NCBI GenBank assembly: GCA_036897625.1
Contig: JAYMTA010000845.1
Location: 1-23,696 of the forward strand
Length of the DNA stretch: 23,696 nucleotides
Reading direction: 5' to 3'
DNA from: Pelargonium cotyledonis
Lineage: Eukaryota; Streptophyta; Magnoliopsida; Geraniales; Geraniaceae
Position numbers and translations under genes: made by a program. Of the stretch, positions 1 to 12,500 are shown one piece after another; the first letter of the stretch is position 1; every line of letters begins with the position of its first letter. Under the pieces are notes generated by a model that was given only the letters and a program-made list of their open reading frames with translations, was not told the DNA's origin and did not search any database.

Positions 1-2649
1 GAGTGGCAGGGACGAGCCATGGGGTGCTGTTGCTTAACAGTAACGGAATGGATGTGGTGTATGGAGGTGATCGGATCACTTACAAGGTTATTGGTGGGAT
101 TATTGATTTATACATATTCGCCGGACTGTCGCCAGAACTGGTGGTGCAGCAGTACACTGAGCTCGTCGGCCGGCCGGCTCCAATGCCTTATTGGTCCTTC
201 GGTGAGTACTATGCTTTATTTTATTTTTTTCAAAATAAGTGTCATAATTTTGTGTAATATTTCGTCTACATCATATCAATTATATCATCGATAAGTTAGA
301 AGGGTGACGTTTTCGTAGAAGACAAGTGGAAATATGTCATTTGGACCAAAACTAAAACTACAAAAACTAGACTTATATAGAACTGCTCGGATGACTAACT
401 CTAAAGTTTCAACAAATAATAAGATAATAACGACAAGCTGATAAAAAGAAAAGGATAATAACACAATTTAGCGTAATCACAATATACAATACATGCACAA
501 TTTTGTATAGGATTGTTTTTCTTTGCTGCTCATAAATTTGTTTGTTATCTTATGCAAAAGGGTTTCATCAATGCCGATATGGGTACAAGAATGTTTCGGA
601 TTTGGAGGGAGTGGTTGCTGGCTATGCAAAAGCCCAAATTCCACTGGAAGTAATGTGGACAGACATAGATTACATGGATGCATACAAGGATTTTACTCTT
701 GATCCTATCAACTTTCCACAAGATTTGATGAAGACATTTGTGAACAAACTTCACCAGAATGGCCAAAAATATGTTGTTATCTTGGATCCCGGTACGTGGT
801 TTACATATATAATATCTAATTCAGCCGTTAACTAGTAGTAGGACCAGACTTGAGGTTCAGCGTAGGCATAATTTTTAAATTAGCCTCAATTGAATTTGAA
901 CATAATTAAAACTGGTTAAAGAGTTTTAAAGGAGGGTGGGGTGGGCGAATGCCTACTATGGCCCACCCTTAGCTCTGCCAATGTCGGTAACTATATCATA
1001 TTTGCAAAGGAGATTTCGTGTTTTGTGTGCAGGTATTAGTGTGAACAAATCATATGGAAGCTATATTAGAGGAATGGAAGCCGATGTGTTCATAAAACGC
1101 AACGGTGTGCCATACTTGGGAGTGGTTTGGCCCGGGGAAGTTTACTTCCCCGATTTCTTGAATCCAACTAGCGAAGCTTATTGGGGGCGCGAGATAGAGA
1201 TTTTTCGAGATATTCTTCCCATTGACGGTCTTTGGCTTGACATGAACGAGATATCGAATTTCATAGACCCTTCTCCGACTCCATCTTCAACACTGGACAA
1301 CCCTCCATACGCGATCAACAACTCAGGAGTCTTGAGGCCAATCAACAACAAAACTGTTCCAGCAACGGCACTGCATTTTGGAAATGTTACTGAATATAAT
1401 ACTCACAACTTGTATGGACTTTTGGAATGTAAAGTGACCCATGGAGCTTTGATCAAGTTGAGTGGTAAAAGACCTTTTATACTTTCTAGATCAACCTTTG
1501 TTAGTTCCGGCAAGTACACGGCACACTGGACCGGGGACAATGCTGCTACTTGGGATGATTTGGCTTACTCCATCCCCGGGATTTTGAATTTCGGGCTATT
1601 TGGGATACCAATGGTCGGAGCTGACATTTGTGGGTTCGGGGGAAACACTACTGAAGAACTTTGTCAAAGATGGATTCAGGTAAATATATAGGGAGAAATA
1701 CTCTGCAACTAAACATACTCTACTTTTTACCTGTCATTGATTTCAAGTCATTTGTTTGCAGCTAGGGGCCTTTTACCCCTTTTCGAGGGACCATTCTGAC
1801 AAGAACTCAATCCACCAAGAGTTGTATCTTTGGGAATCAGTTGCCACATCAGCAAGAAAGGTGCTCGGGTTGCGCTACAGGTTACTTCCATATTTCTACA
1901 CGTTAATGTACGAGACACACATGAAGGGGACTCCCATAGCGCGCCCCCTTTTCTTTTCATTTCCTAACGATACCGAAACTTACGGAATCAATTCCCAGTT
2001 CCTAATTGGGAAAGGTGTGATGGTGTCCCCTGTTCTAAAGTCAGGGGCAGTTTCCGTAGATGCATACTTCCCCGAAGGAAACTGGTTTGATCTCTTCAAC
2101 TACTCAAACTCAGTGAGTGTGGATTCGGGGAAGTACATAACACTTGACACGCCATTAGATAGAACTAATGTGCATATCCGGGAAGGTAGCATTCTTGCCT
2201 TGCAAGGAGAGGCCATGACTACACAAGCTGCTCGGGAGACACCATTTGAGCTCTTAGTAGTTGTTAGTGTCGGAGGAAATAGTAGCGGGGAAGTTTTCTT
2301 GGACGACGGAGAGGAAGTGGAGATGGGAGGAGAGGGAGGTAAATGGAGCTTTGTTAGGTTTTATGGTGGGGTTGTGGGTGATACATTGTGGGTTAAGTCA
2401 GAGGTTGCAAATGGTGGATATGCTTTGCAGCAGAAGTGGATCATTGATAAAGTTACTTTTGTTGGAGTGAAATCGAAAGCAAAAAGGGTCACGGGGCAAA
2501 AGTTGCACATCGACGAGGGAAGTAACTTGATTCAAAACTCGGTTATGAAGGCAAACTTGGAGAAGAAAGGGGAGTTTCTTGTTGAAGAGATCACAGATCT
2601 TTCACTTCTTATCGGACATGAATTTTATTTGGAAATGAAGCTCGAGTAG
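1..2649 (+). CDS. GH31 alpha-glucosidase (AGLU1-like), 5'-truncated by window edge
   Basis: Coding exons are 1-201 (in frame from base 3), 561-791, 1033-1679 and 1762-2649; the stop is TAG at 2647-2649. Introns 202-560, 792-1032 and 1680-1761 are all GT-AG, and I see nothing else in them. The 654 visible residues are the catalytic barrel and C-terminal beta domains of a retaining glycoside hydrolase family 31 enzyme, which releases glucose from alpha-glucosides. The nucleophile Asp is in WLDMNE (codon 1239-1241, partial residue 213) and the acid/base Asp is in HWTGDN (codon 1536-1538, residue 312). The frame opens at the [12 protein letters not shown] block, so about 245 N-terminal residues, including any signal peptide, are missing if the protein is near the usual 900 aa. 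Several NxS/T sequons (NNS, NKT, NVT, NDT, NYS) fit a secreted or vacuolar enzyme. The C-terminal VFLDDGEE and LSLLIGHEF blocks match AGLU1 better than alpha-xylosidase XYL1, but substrate is inferred. No frameshift or stop is seen. Confidence 0.93.
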
Positions 2650-2786
2650 AAAATAATGTATCCTACAATTCCTACTTTTCTTCCCTGAGTTGGAACGAAT
2701 TGACTTTTGAATAACCGAGTCTTTGAAAGAAACTCAAGGGGATTTTGAGTCTCGAAATATGCATAGGCTTGTATGAGATTGATTAG

Positions 2787-2792
2787 AATAAA
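2787..2792 (+). terminator. candidate poly(A) signal of the GH31 gene
   Basis: A canonical AATAAA hexamer lies 138 nt downstream of the GH31 stop codon in AT-rich DNA, a normal 3' UTR distance for a plant gene. Plant poly(A) signals are degenerate, so the cleavage site itself cannot be placed. Confidence 0.5.
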
Positions 2793-2822
2793 TGAGCAAA
2801 AATGCTTATTGCCGTAAAATTT

Positions 2823-2828
2823 TTTATT
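2823..2828 (-). terminator. possible distal poly(A) signal for the minus-strand VPS54 transcript
   Basis: Plus-strand TTTATT is AATAAA on the minus strand, 771 nt beyond the VPS54 stop codon. A weaker AATAAG lies nearer at 3000-3005. Either could end the VPS54 3' UTR. The distal one would bring its 3' end within about 35 nt of the GH31 poly(A) signal. Confidence 0.25.
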
Positions 2829-3599
2829 AAGTAGCCTGAGGCGTAATTTATAATATATTAAATAATTATTTTACTGACACGACGGTTTAGCTGTATAAGA
2901 TGACTCACTGTCACATGACCCATTATATCAGCTGGGTCTATTACAACATGAATAATGTGAAAGGGTACAGTAACACAAAGCAATGTAAACTGTAAGATTC
3001 TTATTTATCATTCCAGAATCTATTCTGGCATTAACAAAATATATTAGTACAATTACTATTGATTGATTCAGAACCTAAAGACAAGACCTAAAAAGCACAA
3101 TGAAAGAAAGAAACAAAATGAACATCAATACAGAACCAAACAAATCAATGTCTTCCATCTTACCCCCAACGAAAACTACATGAATGGGGACAAACAAAGC
3201 ATCAAAAGTCCTAGTCATTACAAATTGTATACTCCCAGCTACGAACAAAAAATTCTGGTTACTTCTTGCTGCCGCAAAATCTGAATGTGATACAGTAGTT
3301 TCTTATCTATCTACCCAAGCCAAACACCTGGACAAGTTACCGAATCATAGTCAGCATTACAAACACCAAAACATAGTAACCTTCTCCTTTAAAAGGTCAA
3401 GAACATGCACGTTGTGTTTAGAATTCAATTTAGATTTTATCCACTGAAATGCAGCATTTTAGAAAAGCTAGTTTGTCGGCTCACCTCAATTGTACAAAGT
3501 GCTGACGCTGACGATTGGTTCTGACATCCCCAAAATGCTCTCCAGTCTTGGCAGCCTTTGTCAGAGAGGGAAAAAAAATTTTCTATTTCACAATTTAAC

Positions 3600-6500
3600 T
3601 TATTGACCACCTTCGTTACCAAATCTTTGCGCCAAGAACTCATCAAGTTGCCCCCAGTTTGGGACACCATTATTACTTGAAATATCAGAAGGCAGCGACC
3701 TAATACATCCAAGTATGTGCTGGACATCCCGAGACAGCCTGGGATACAACAAGGTGGGGTGAACAAGTGTGATCAAATAGTATTAAAACCAAGACTGACG
3801 CAGAATTAAGCATAAAATACCTGATGTCCACAAATATATAAAGAAAAAATAAAAACAAGAAGAAACAATACCTATCATTTGCTTGCGGAGTGTTTATCTC
3901 CAGATGCGAAAATGCATCGAAAATTTGTGAGTGGAAAATTATAACCACTTGCCTGCAAAAAGCATTAAAAGATTATTCATTTGTAGGGTACAAATGTCAA
4001 AACACACTCAATCAAAGCATTCAGGCAAATACTAGAACATGGAACACCAGATGGCCTAGTAGTAACTTGATTCAGCAAATTGTAAGCACAATAAAAAAAA
4101 ATCATTTTGTATTAAAAGGCATAACAACGATAAAAATACCAAACGATCACTAGTCTCTTACATTTAATTAATAATGTATTTTACCCAGCCAAATTTAAGC
4201 CTTACCTGAATATGGCTTGAACATCTACCTCATGCAGGGTTCGAGATAAGACACGATGCAGGAAGCCAACTTCCTGAAAAACAATTGAACAGCCAGTTAG
4301 GTAACCACAACCAATAAAGTATCCTATAACAGAAAGTTAGGAAGAAAAATATTACTACAACAGCTGGAGATGAAACACTATCTTCAGATCGGTTCCAATT
4401 TCGATTAACCAGAAGAAGCAGCGATTAACAAATTTTGAAATAGTAATTACCTTAGTTAGGTTCCGAGCAAACTGACTAAGCTGAGTGTCAGTATCTTCAG
4501 GTCTATTCCAGCTCTCAACAATTTGAGGCAGCAAACGAAGATGAACCAATAACCTTTCTCTCATTATCTGAACTAGCTTTGTATGAATTTCATCTCGATG
4601 AACCTTGTAGTCCTACAATAATTGAGAAAAGAAAATGAAAGTTGATTTTTAGCTAAAAAAGTTAAAGACTAAGGAAGCTGCAATCCAATTAATGACCCAA
4701 CTGAACAATTGAACCTTTTTCCATGATACAATATATGGAATCAACATCATTGCCCAATTACAAGTTCCAGCAAGCTCAAAGAATCGAAAGACCAATTCTT
4801 CAAAATGCAAAAGAATTATTCAAGGAAAATTCAAAAATTATTTGAATAAACTAGCACACATACATGATAGAAGTAACCACAAACATAATAGTAATACAGG
4901 TCTTTCCATGCATGATTACACATGGAAAAAGGCTATCCAATAAAGTAACATGTAAAAAAGGATAGCAAGAAAAAAAGGTAAAATTATTTATTACTGAGAA
5001 AACCAGTTGACATTTGCAAAAGGATGATAACAGAATGGTCATGCAAGAAGGAATTGAAATTATATAGAAAACTATATCACCCAAAGTGGAAAGAAAATAT
5101 TTGGATGAGCATGCATGATTAGGATGGGAATTCTAATCAAACAGAAGGGAAGGTAATTCTATGTGTGGGCAGCAGATTGTCTGGATTTGAAGGTAAGGTA
5201 ATTCTATGGGTGATCAAGACAAATATGGTGTCTCAAGGTCTTTCATGGTTCTAAATCTAAGGAATGTTTGAAAATATTCTAAAGAAATGTCTTTGTGGGT
5301 TCATTTTGGATTTGCTATGTTCTTGGGTGTGCTATAATTCTATGTTGGCTAATGTAGCTTCATTAAGAAGCTTGTTTTTGGGTTCTTTTCCACTAAGGAG
5401 TATATCGGTAGTGTTTGTCTTGTAATATGGTGAGTAGTGACAATCTTGCAGGTCCAGAGCTTTCATTGCTCTTGGTCCCTGTATCATTAAATACTAAGAG
5501 TTTTACAAAAAAAGGTAACAGACGAAAAAAATAAGTAGAAGTAAAAATCACATAAATCAAATACCTGAGCTATTCGATCAATCTCAGAAACCAACAAAGC
5601 CTTCCGGGTCTCCGGTACTTTAAGGAAAAGAACTCGCCTGATTTCTTAGTTCCAGACGAAAAAATAATACAAGTCAGGATCTTCCCTTAGCACATTATAA
5701 TAATTTCTATGGACGACGGAAAAAGTACTTGAATTTTGGCAATCCATATAACCAAAATGAAAGTAAATTTTAGCAACAAAAAAACATAGCCAAAAGCAAA
5801 CTTAAATAGCAAGCCATATTAATACATACTACCTGAAACATAGACAACCATACCAAAACTTCAAATAAATTATATTTCAAGAAAGTGTATAATCATTAAG
5901 CACAGTAACAAAAAAACCTTTAGAAGAATTCTCCAAGCATAAATCATAGAGTAAAATATCAAACCACACAAAGACAAAACATATAAATGAATTACAAGTC
6001 CAACATGATTGGAGATTTTTCATTCTCGTTTAGTTAAGAATCACGGGAAAACATATTTTTTTACACAATTAGCCCTTATACGAATTCGTATCATACTAAA
6101 TGTTTACCTAAATATTGTAACTTGTAATACAATTTGCCTCAAGTATTTATAGGTATTTCAAATTTCCCATGATAAGTTATAAAGGCAATTTGGGTACACA
6201 AATATACAATAACCAAGCATTTTGCCAAACACAGTTGGATATGAAAAATTATTTTTAGTTATGTTAACAGCTAAAGAAAGCCACAGTAAATATTTACTTT
6301 ATATATACATACACCATCTTTTGGATGAATATGCCTTGAACTGCCACTTTATATAAAACCACATATCATAGCAAGCTTTCATGTCAATTCTTGCATACCG
6401 GACCATTTACAAACAGAAGACTGCATGTGAATGCGCTCACTCATGCATCTCTTTTATACATAGTAAAATACACACACACTCAAACCACTGAGTGACACAA

Positions 6501-9500
6501 TATCACTTACCGGGAATAATAGCGTATGTAAAGCTGATGACTTGACTTGCAAGAGCCAGGTGCTTTGAAGTGATAGACTTCAAACCAGAAACCTGCAGAG
6601 CATCACATGGCCAACTCATGAAGCAACAACAAATAACACAGTACAGACTATCAGGAAACTGAGTTGAAATTAGTTAAGAATTTGTGGGTTAATGACAGAT
6701 GACTGGATTAAGTAAATGAAACAATTATAACCATCAACACAGGCATATAATTAGAGTGGACCTGTTGGCATCGCTTGACAGATGAATGTTCTAAATCCTA
6801 ACAATTTTGAAAGTGATTGAACCAACTGATCACTGAGAGAGTGTTAATACCTGCATCGCACCAGCACCAAGAACAAGTTGACATGTTCTTGTATTGAAAA
6901 ATTTCAATATTTCCACAACACGATGAACAATTTCTGATGACAATGTCGGCAAAAAATCATTCATATCAATGTACTCTGACAGCATCTTCAGCAAGATTAA
7001 GCCACTAAGGACAAAGGAAAGAAACAATTGATCATCATTAAATTTGTTCATTGCAAAATTCAATGTAGTTTATAGAGAAGATAGATGGCTTCTACATGAA
7101 TATGACAATAAAAGAAGGAAACAAATCATTCATCAGTCAACACTGTATACACACACACACACTGGGATCAGTTATTTAAAGGAAATTTGAAAAGAAAAAA
7201 AAAAAAAACTGTGAACAAAAGAAGATCAACAAGAAGACTAACCAGTTTACCATATGATAACCAACACCTCTGAACATGAGAGTTTGAGAGGTTGGCTTCC
7301 CACGCTCCTTCAAGGATGAAACTTTCTTTTTAACCGTATTTTCCAAAGATGCATCAGAAGAATCAATCTGCTGAATTTGCTGGTCACTATTTGATGGTTC
7401 AGCATTGTTACTCGAGATCAATTCACCATCCATGCTACCATTAATGCCATCCAGGTTGCCAGAATTCAATGGTTCAGAAGAAAATAATGAAGTAACTATG
7501 ATCTGAAATTCATCAGGAACATCTACTTCAGCCCAAGTTTCTTGATCAAGCACTGCCTTGATTTTTGACATCTAGCGGAGCCAATAAAACTATTAGTCCA
7601 GTAGTAAGAAAAAGAGGTCCCACAAGGTAAATCTATTGAAGCATAAACAAAAAACTGACTCGATTGTCATGCTGGAAATCAACAAAAGCTTTGGCCTGTG
7701 ACTGCAATGTGCCCCGAATGCTATATCCCAACCTTCCACCAATCTGTTTATCGCATTGCAGTGCATCATAACCACGTGAGAAGACAGAAATGGCATATGT
7801 TACTTAAATATGCATTCACACAAAGGGATCAAAACAGGTATAAATACCTTCTCAGTAGCAGTTATAAATTCCTGTGTGATGTTGTATATGCTCAAGAACT
7901 CCTGCAATCTTAGCCTGGGATGAAGGAGAGCACGAACCCCAAGGAGCTTTGCCCATCTTCCATGAGCAGCATCACAAGCAGCAAAAACAGCTTCTGTGTT
8001 TTCTCGCAATACATCAGTTCTGTCAATGATCATGTTTTATTAGAATATTTGTATATATAACTGATAATTTTGAAAGCAGAATCTTGACAAACAATCTCCA
8101 TTTTTAAGGCCAGAATACAACCTGTACAACAATCACATTTCGAATAAAAGAATTTCATGAGAATATATGCTTCAACAAAACATCTATTAAAGGTCAATGC
8201 ACGAGGCTCCCACAATTGTGGGGTTTAGAGAGGGCCATTCGCATATGAAGCCTTACCCCTGCCCTTGCAGAGAAATCATATCACAAACTGGAACCCATGA
8301 TCTCAATATCACAAGGCAGCAATATATCTATATTATTTGAAGAAATTATGGTGCAAACCCAATATCAGAAGCATCTGAAGACGCGGTGAAAAGACATGAG
8401 GTACATTATAGTTTTTCACAAGTAAAGAAGCATTTAAACATGAAGGCAAATATAGTGTACGTTGATGTGGTGACTGTATGCATATAATGGTGGAAGTCAA
8501 ACCCTATTAAAATAATTGACTTCCCACAATATTATATGTAGCCTAATATCAAAATTTAACATGGTATCAGAACTTGCAAAACACTGAAAATACTAAAAAA
8601 CACATTAAATCTTATATAGTCCCTCACACTTATCCTTTATTCGTCACGAGTAAACCTAAAACTAGCCTAATAACAGAAATTAAATCTAAACTCACTTTCA
8701 TAGGAATCACAGGTGCACGTGCGGCAAACTTTTTAAACCACTACGTTCCCTTAGTGGACAAGTGAAAGCTCGTGAGGGCTTGCAGAAGACATACACAATG
8801 TTTTAGCATAAATGACATTTACAGATTTACTAGTATACACTTATCCAAAAACTAAAAAACAAAAGCAAAAACAACTCTTTTTGGCTTTGCTTGCCATATC
8901 AATCAAACCACCGAATCCACAACAGTATCCCCCACAGAATCAATACCAACTCCCCATTCAATCAGTGCTTATGATTTGTTGGTGTGGCTGGGCGGGAAAC
9001 TCTAAGAGGCACACTGGGATCAATGGTTATGTAGCTTCTTGAAGTGATGTGCAAGTGTTTCCAATGGAATGCAATGGAGAACGAAAGGGATATTAGGAAT
9101 TGAAATGTTCATATGGGGTTCTTTTTTAGGCAATGCACTGTCATCGTATGTCATTCATAGAAGACTGTGCTAATTCAGTGCATCTTGTGCTCGCTCAATA
9201 CTAGTAAGGTCTGACCCCTACCGCTACGCCCTCCCCCTAGGATGCTTTTGGAAACTCTTTCTTTTTGAAGTGACGCTTCTCAACAAACAACACAGTATAT
9301 CTTGTGCTTGCACAATACTAGTAAGGTCCGACCCTCGGAAGCTCTTTCTTCTTCATTTTTGGTGCTTTTCAACGAACATTTCATATTATAAGCTATGAAG
9401 AACCAATTCATTAATTTGGACGCAAATTGGACACAGCCTAGCTCAGGCCACACTCAAACATGTCGAACATGCAAATCTTACATAATCAGTTTTTAAATAA

Positions 9501-12500
9501 CAAAAATTAAATTGACTAAGGACACACTAAGGATGCATTAATTTTGGATTAAACTTTATTTTCCAATCTTAAATGAAAAACTAATGCAGTGGAACTAAGA
9601 TTTTTGTGGGTTCATTTGTTTTACTCTGCAATTGAAGTACAAAATAAGGAATACATTAAAAAGGTAAAATAAATAAATGTTTTCAATCAGGGCATAAATG
9701 AACTTGTTTACGTTTTACTTGTGCGCGCATAATGCAGCGAAAATTGGAAAATCACATACATAATATGTCCGTGATCATGACTGAATTTTATTAATCCAAT
9801 CCAAGTAAAATTTGAAATGTAGAGACTAATTAGATGACATTTGTAGAGTACAATTACTATCTTTATTTTAGTTTTTTGATAATGCTTTTATGTATATTTT
9901 GATTCATATTTTTAATGATTCATCATATGTAATGACAATCACTTACTATATTGAAAATGGGTTGATTGCGTTTTTCTCAACTATTATTATTTTTAGTTTG
10001 TAAGCAAACCAACTTGAATATTAATTTGAATTGTATGTTATTACATTAAACTATAATTAAAAACTACATACACCCAATCGTCAATTTGTTACATATTAAA
10101 TACTTTTTCAATTAAAAAATTAACATGCCCCAACAAATTGTGTCCTATATTTTCTGAAAATAATGAAACCAATATCAGAATGTGCATCATAAATTATAAG
10201 TAACAATTAAAGGTGCGAGCTACCAAAAAAATATAGAGAGGGGACAACACCTGAAAGTTTTTGACATGTTTGATTGACTTGCTACATCATTTCCCTTTCC
10301 ATGTAAAGAACCTTTAGTGGCATTCCTCTGATTTGCTTGCACAAGTGAACTAACTTGGCGATCATTATCCTGTGATGTTTCTGCAGCCGCTGCTGCACCA
10401 AGCGCAATTGCGGCAGCAACTGAATCAGCAGCATAGTGATCATCAAGGTTGCACATTATCCACTCTATGGCCCTTTTAACTTCTGCAGCCCGCACTAAAT
10501 GTGCCTGCAATCACTAAAAGAAACAAAATCACATTACTTCATACTTGAAATGGTATGTAGGATGCAAAAAATAGAACCTATTTGAGATTTGCAATTAAAT
10601 GATGCTAATTACTACTGGAATTCTGCAGCAGTAGCTAAAAGCCATGCAGTGCAACATAGAAAAAATAAAAGTTAAACTTCTATATCAATAAATTTCGATA
10701 TATTCTCAAACTTGGCAAGTGAAGAAACTATCTTTTAGATCTTAAATAGTGGAATTGCAATATACTGAATTCATTGACCTACATAGTAGATCTGAGTTTC
10801 CTCTCAACAGATGACATGGGTGGTGTTATTAATGATTTGCAAAGCCAATTTATTGCTACATGATAGCAGAGTTGGTATGGTAAAATTAAGTTTACTAGGT
10901 TACTCTCCCGACATCTCATAGTCATAGCATCCTCTGACTCTTTGGAAACATTGAAGATATTCATATGGGACAGGAAAGCAGCACGGTTCTTTGCTATTAT
11001 TACTGTAGTCTTGTAGAGATATTTAGTTAATTTATAACATGGAGATTATTACCTTTGAAAAATGAACTATTCTAACTTCCAATTTTTAGCACTATCTTCT
11101 AACCAAAAGATATCGAAGTTCAATCAGTTTATGCTTATGCCATGACTTACACTTTTCCACTAAATTTTAGACAAACTTCATCCTCTTCACAAAACACTAG
11201 TGCACCCGCAAACTCTTGGAATTCATCTTATATTTGAATTACCTATGTGTTTTACAACCACCAGAGATCTCAACAAAACACGTAGAAAACATACAAGAAT
11301 AGTCTACTATACATTACCCGTACGATCCTGAAAATAGCAGCTAAAAGCTGAACAAAACTTTCAGATGACAAACTCCTCAATTTGCTTGCAAGGGACGACC
11401 CTCCACCTTAAGACAACACATAAGTTGTATCAAATTGAAAGAAACAAACACAAAAGAAATTAACTATATTGTATAGAAGCGCAGTACGAAATTCAATTTT
11501 AGAGCCTATGTAATTAGAGAGATCAAAACAAACTATTTATAGTAAGATCCTCACCATCTGCATCAGTTGCTCGCTCTCCCGGTGAGAAATCCGACTCCAA
11601 AGGCCGGGTAACAAGAACTGGAAGTAGCTCCGCAACGGCAGTCTTTATGGCTGTTTTCATATCAGCAGTAAGTGTATCCCGATATATTCTCAACACGGCA
11701 GGAAGCTTGGCCTGAAAGAAGTCATTATTTCATGAGAAATTTACCATAATCAAATCAAGAGATGAACTCCTGAATGCAAACTATCATATGTGAGTGTCTA
11801 TTTATAAATAAGCTGCAACCAAGTGCAACTCCAGTTATTCTTTTCTTTTATGCCGGACTGATAAGCAGGCACTATAAAATTCAGATCAATGTCATTAAAA
11901 GGTAAAAGGTCTGTAAGCATGTATACTATTATAATTTTAGGAAAGAAATATCCTCCTGCTTCTATTCTATTTACTAAATATAATGAATGAAAGCTAACCC
12001 AAACACATGCATATTGGCAACAATCAAGAGAAAACCAAGTTAAATATAAACTAAATTCAGCAAATTTTGCAACTATATACTCCATATTATTGGACTGACC
12101 TTTCCATTAAATACCAGCACACATTTTATATTCAACAATGCAGGACAATCTTTGCAAGTAAATGCTTCTTTATATAATATCTAGAACTCATTGCTTTAAC
12201 ATGTTTAGTATGCTGAAATTTTGTTAGAAACCATTAAAATCCAAAACTAATTTTTTTAACACTCTTTAACCATTTCTTCTTCTTTTTTCCTTTCCTTTCT
12301 TTTCTTATTCTTTTTGTTAGCATTACAACATTAATTTTGAATTTTGTGGTTCCTTCTAACAATTACAAGTATGTTCTGAGAAACTAATTTAAACCGTGAG
12401 ACAGCTGAACCTCAATAACGATCATTCATTCTAATTTCTAACTGAACATGCTAACAATAGTTGTGTATTTCAAATTTAACAGAAAATTTTAAAATTATAT

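Larger units (their letters stand above)
2650..3599. other. convergent intergenic interval, 3' UTRs of both genes
   Basis: About 950 nt separate the two tail-to-tail stop codons. The DNA is AT-rich with only short, uncharacteristic open frames (3063-3284 and 3184-3447 plus, 3437-3766 minus), and the last of these overlaps the VPS54 final exon in a wrong frame. I read the interval as the GH31 3' UTR on the left and the VPS54 3' UTR on the right. No repeat or RNA gene was recognised. Confidence 0.6.
8020..10250 (-). other. VPS54 intron 8 (2.2 kb, repeat-rich)
   Basis: Large intron between exons 8 and 9. It holds a SINE relic (8189-8330), a copia-type primer-binding-site motif (8562-8573) and a 117-bp tandem duplication (9176-9380). 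The rest, about 9400-10250, is plain AT-rich sequence with nothing recognised. The intron sits at the junction of a poorly conserved Ala/Ser/Gln-rich linker and the Vps54-like domain. Confidence 0.8.

Noticed and set aside
3063..3447. Two overlapping plus-strand small frames between the genes
   Set aside because: Lys/Asn/Gln-rich translation of AT-rich 3' UTR sequence; no start context or family resemblance.
8562..9042. Plus-strand frames 8574-8765 and 8812-9042 as retrotransposon gag remnants
   Set aside because: Neither shows a zinc knuckle or any gag-like motif; both are short and AT-rich.
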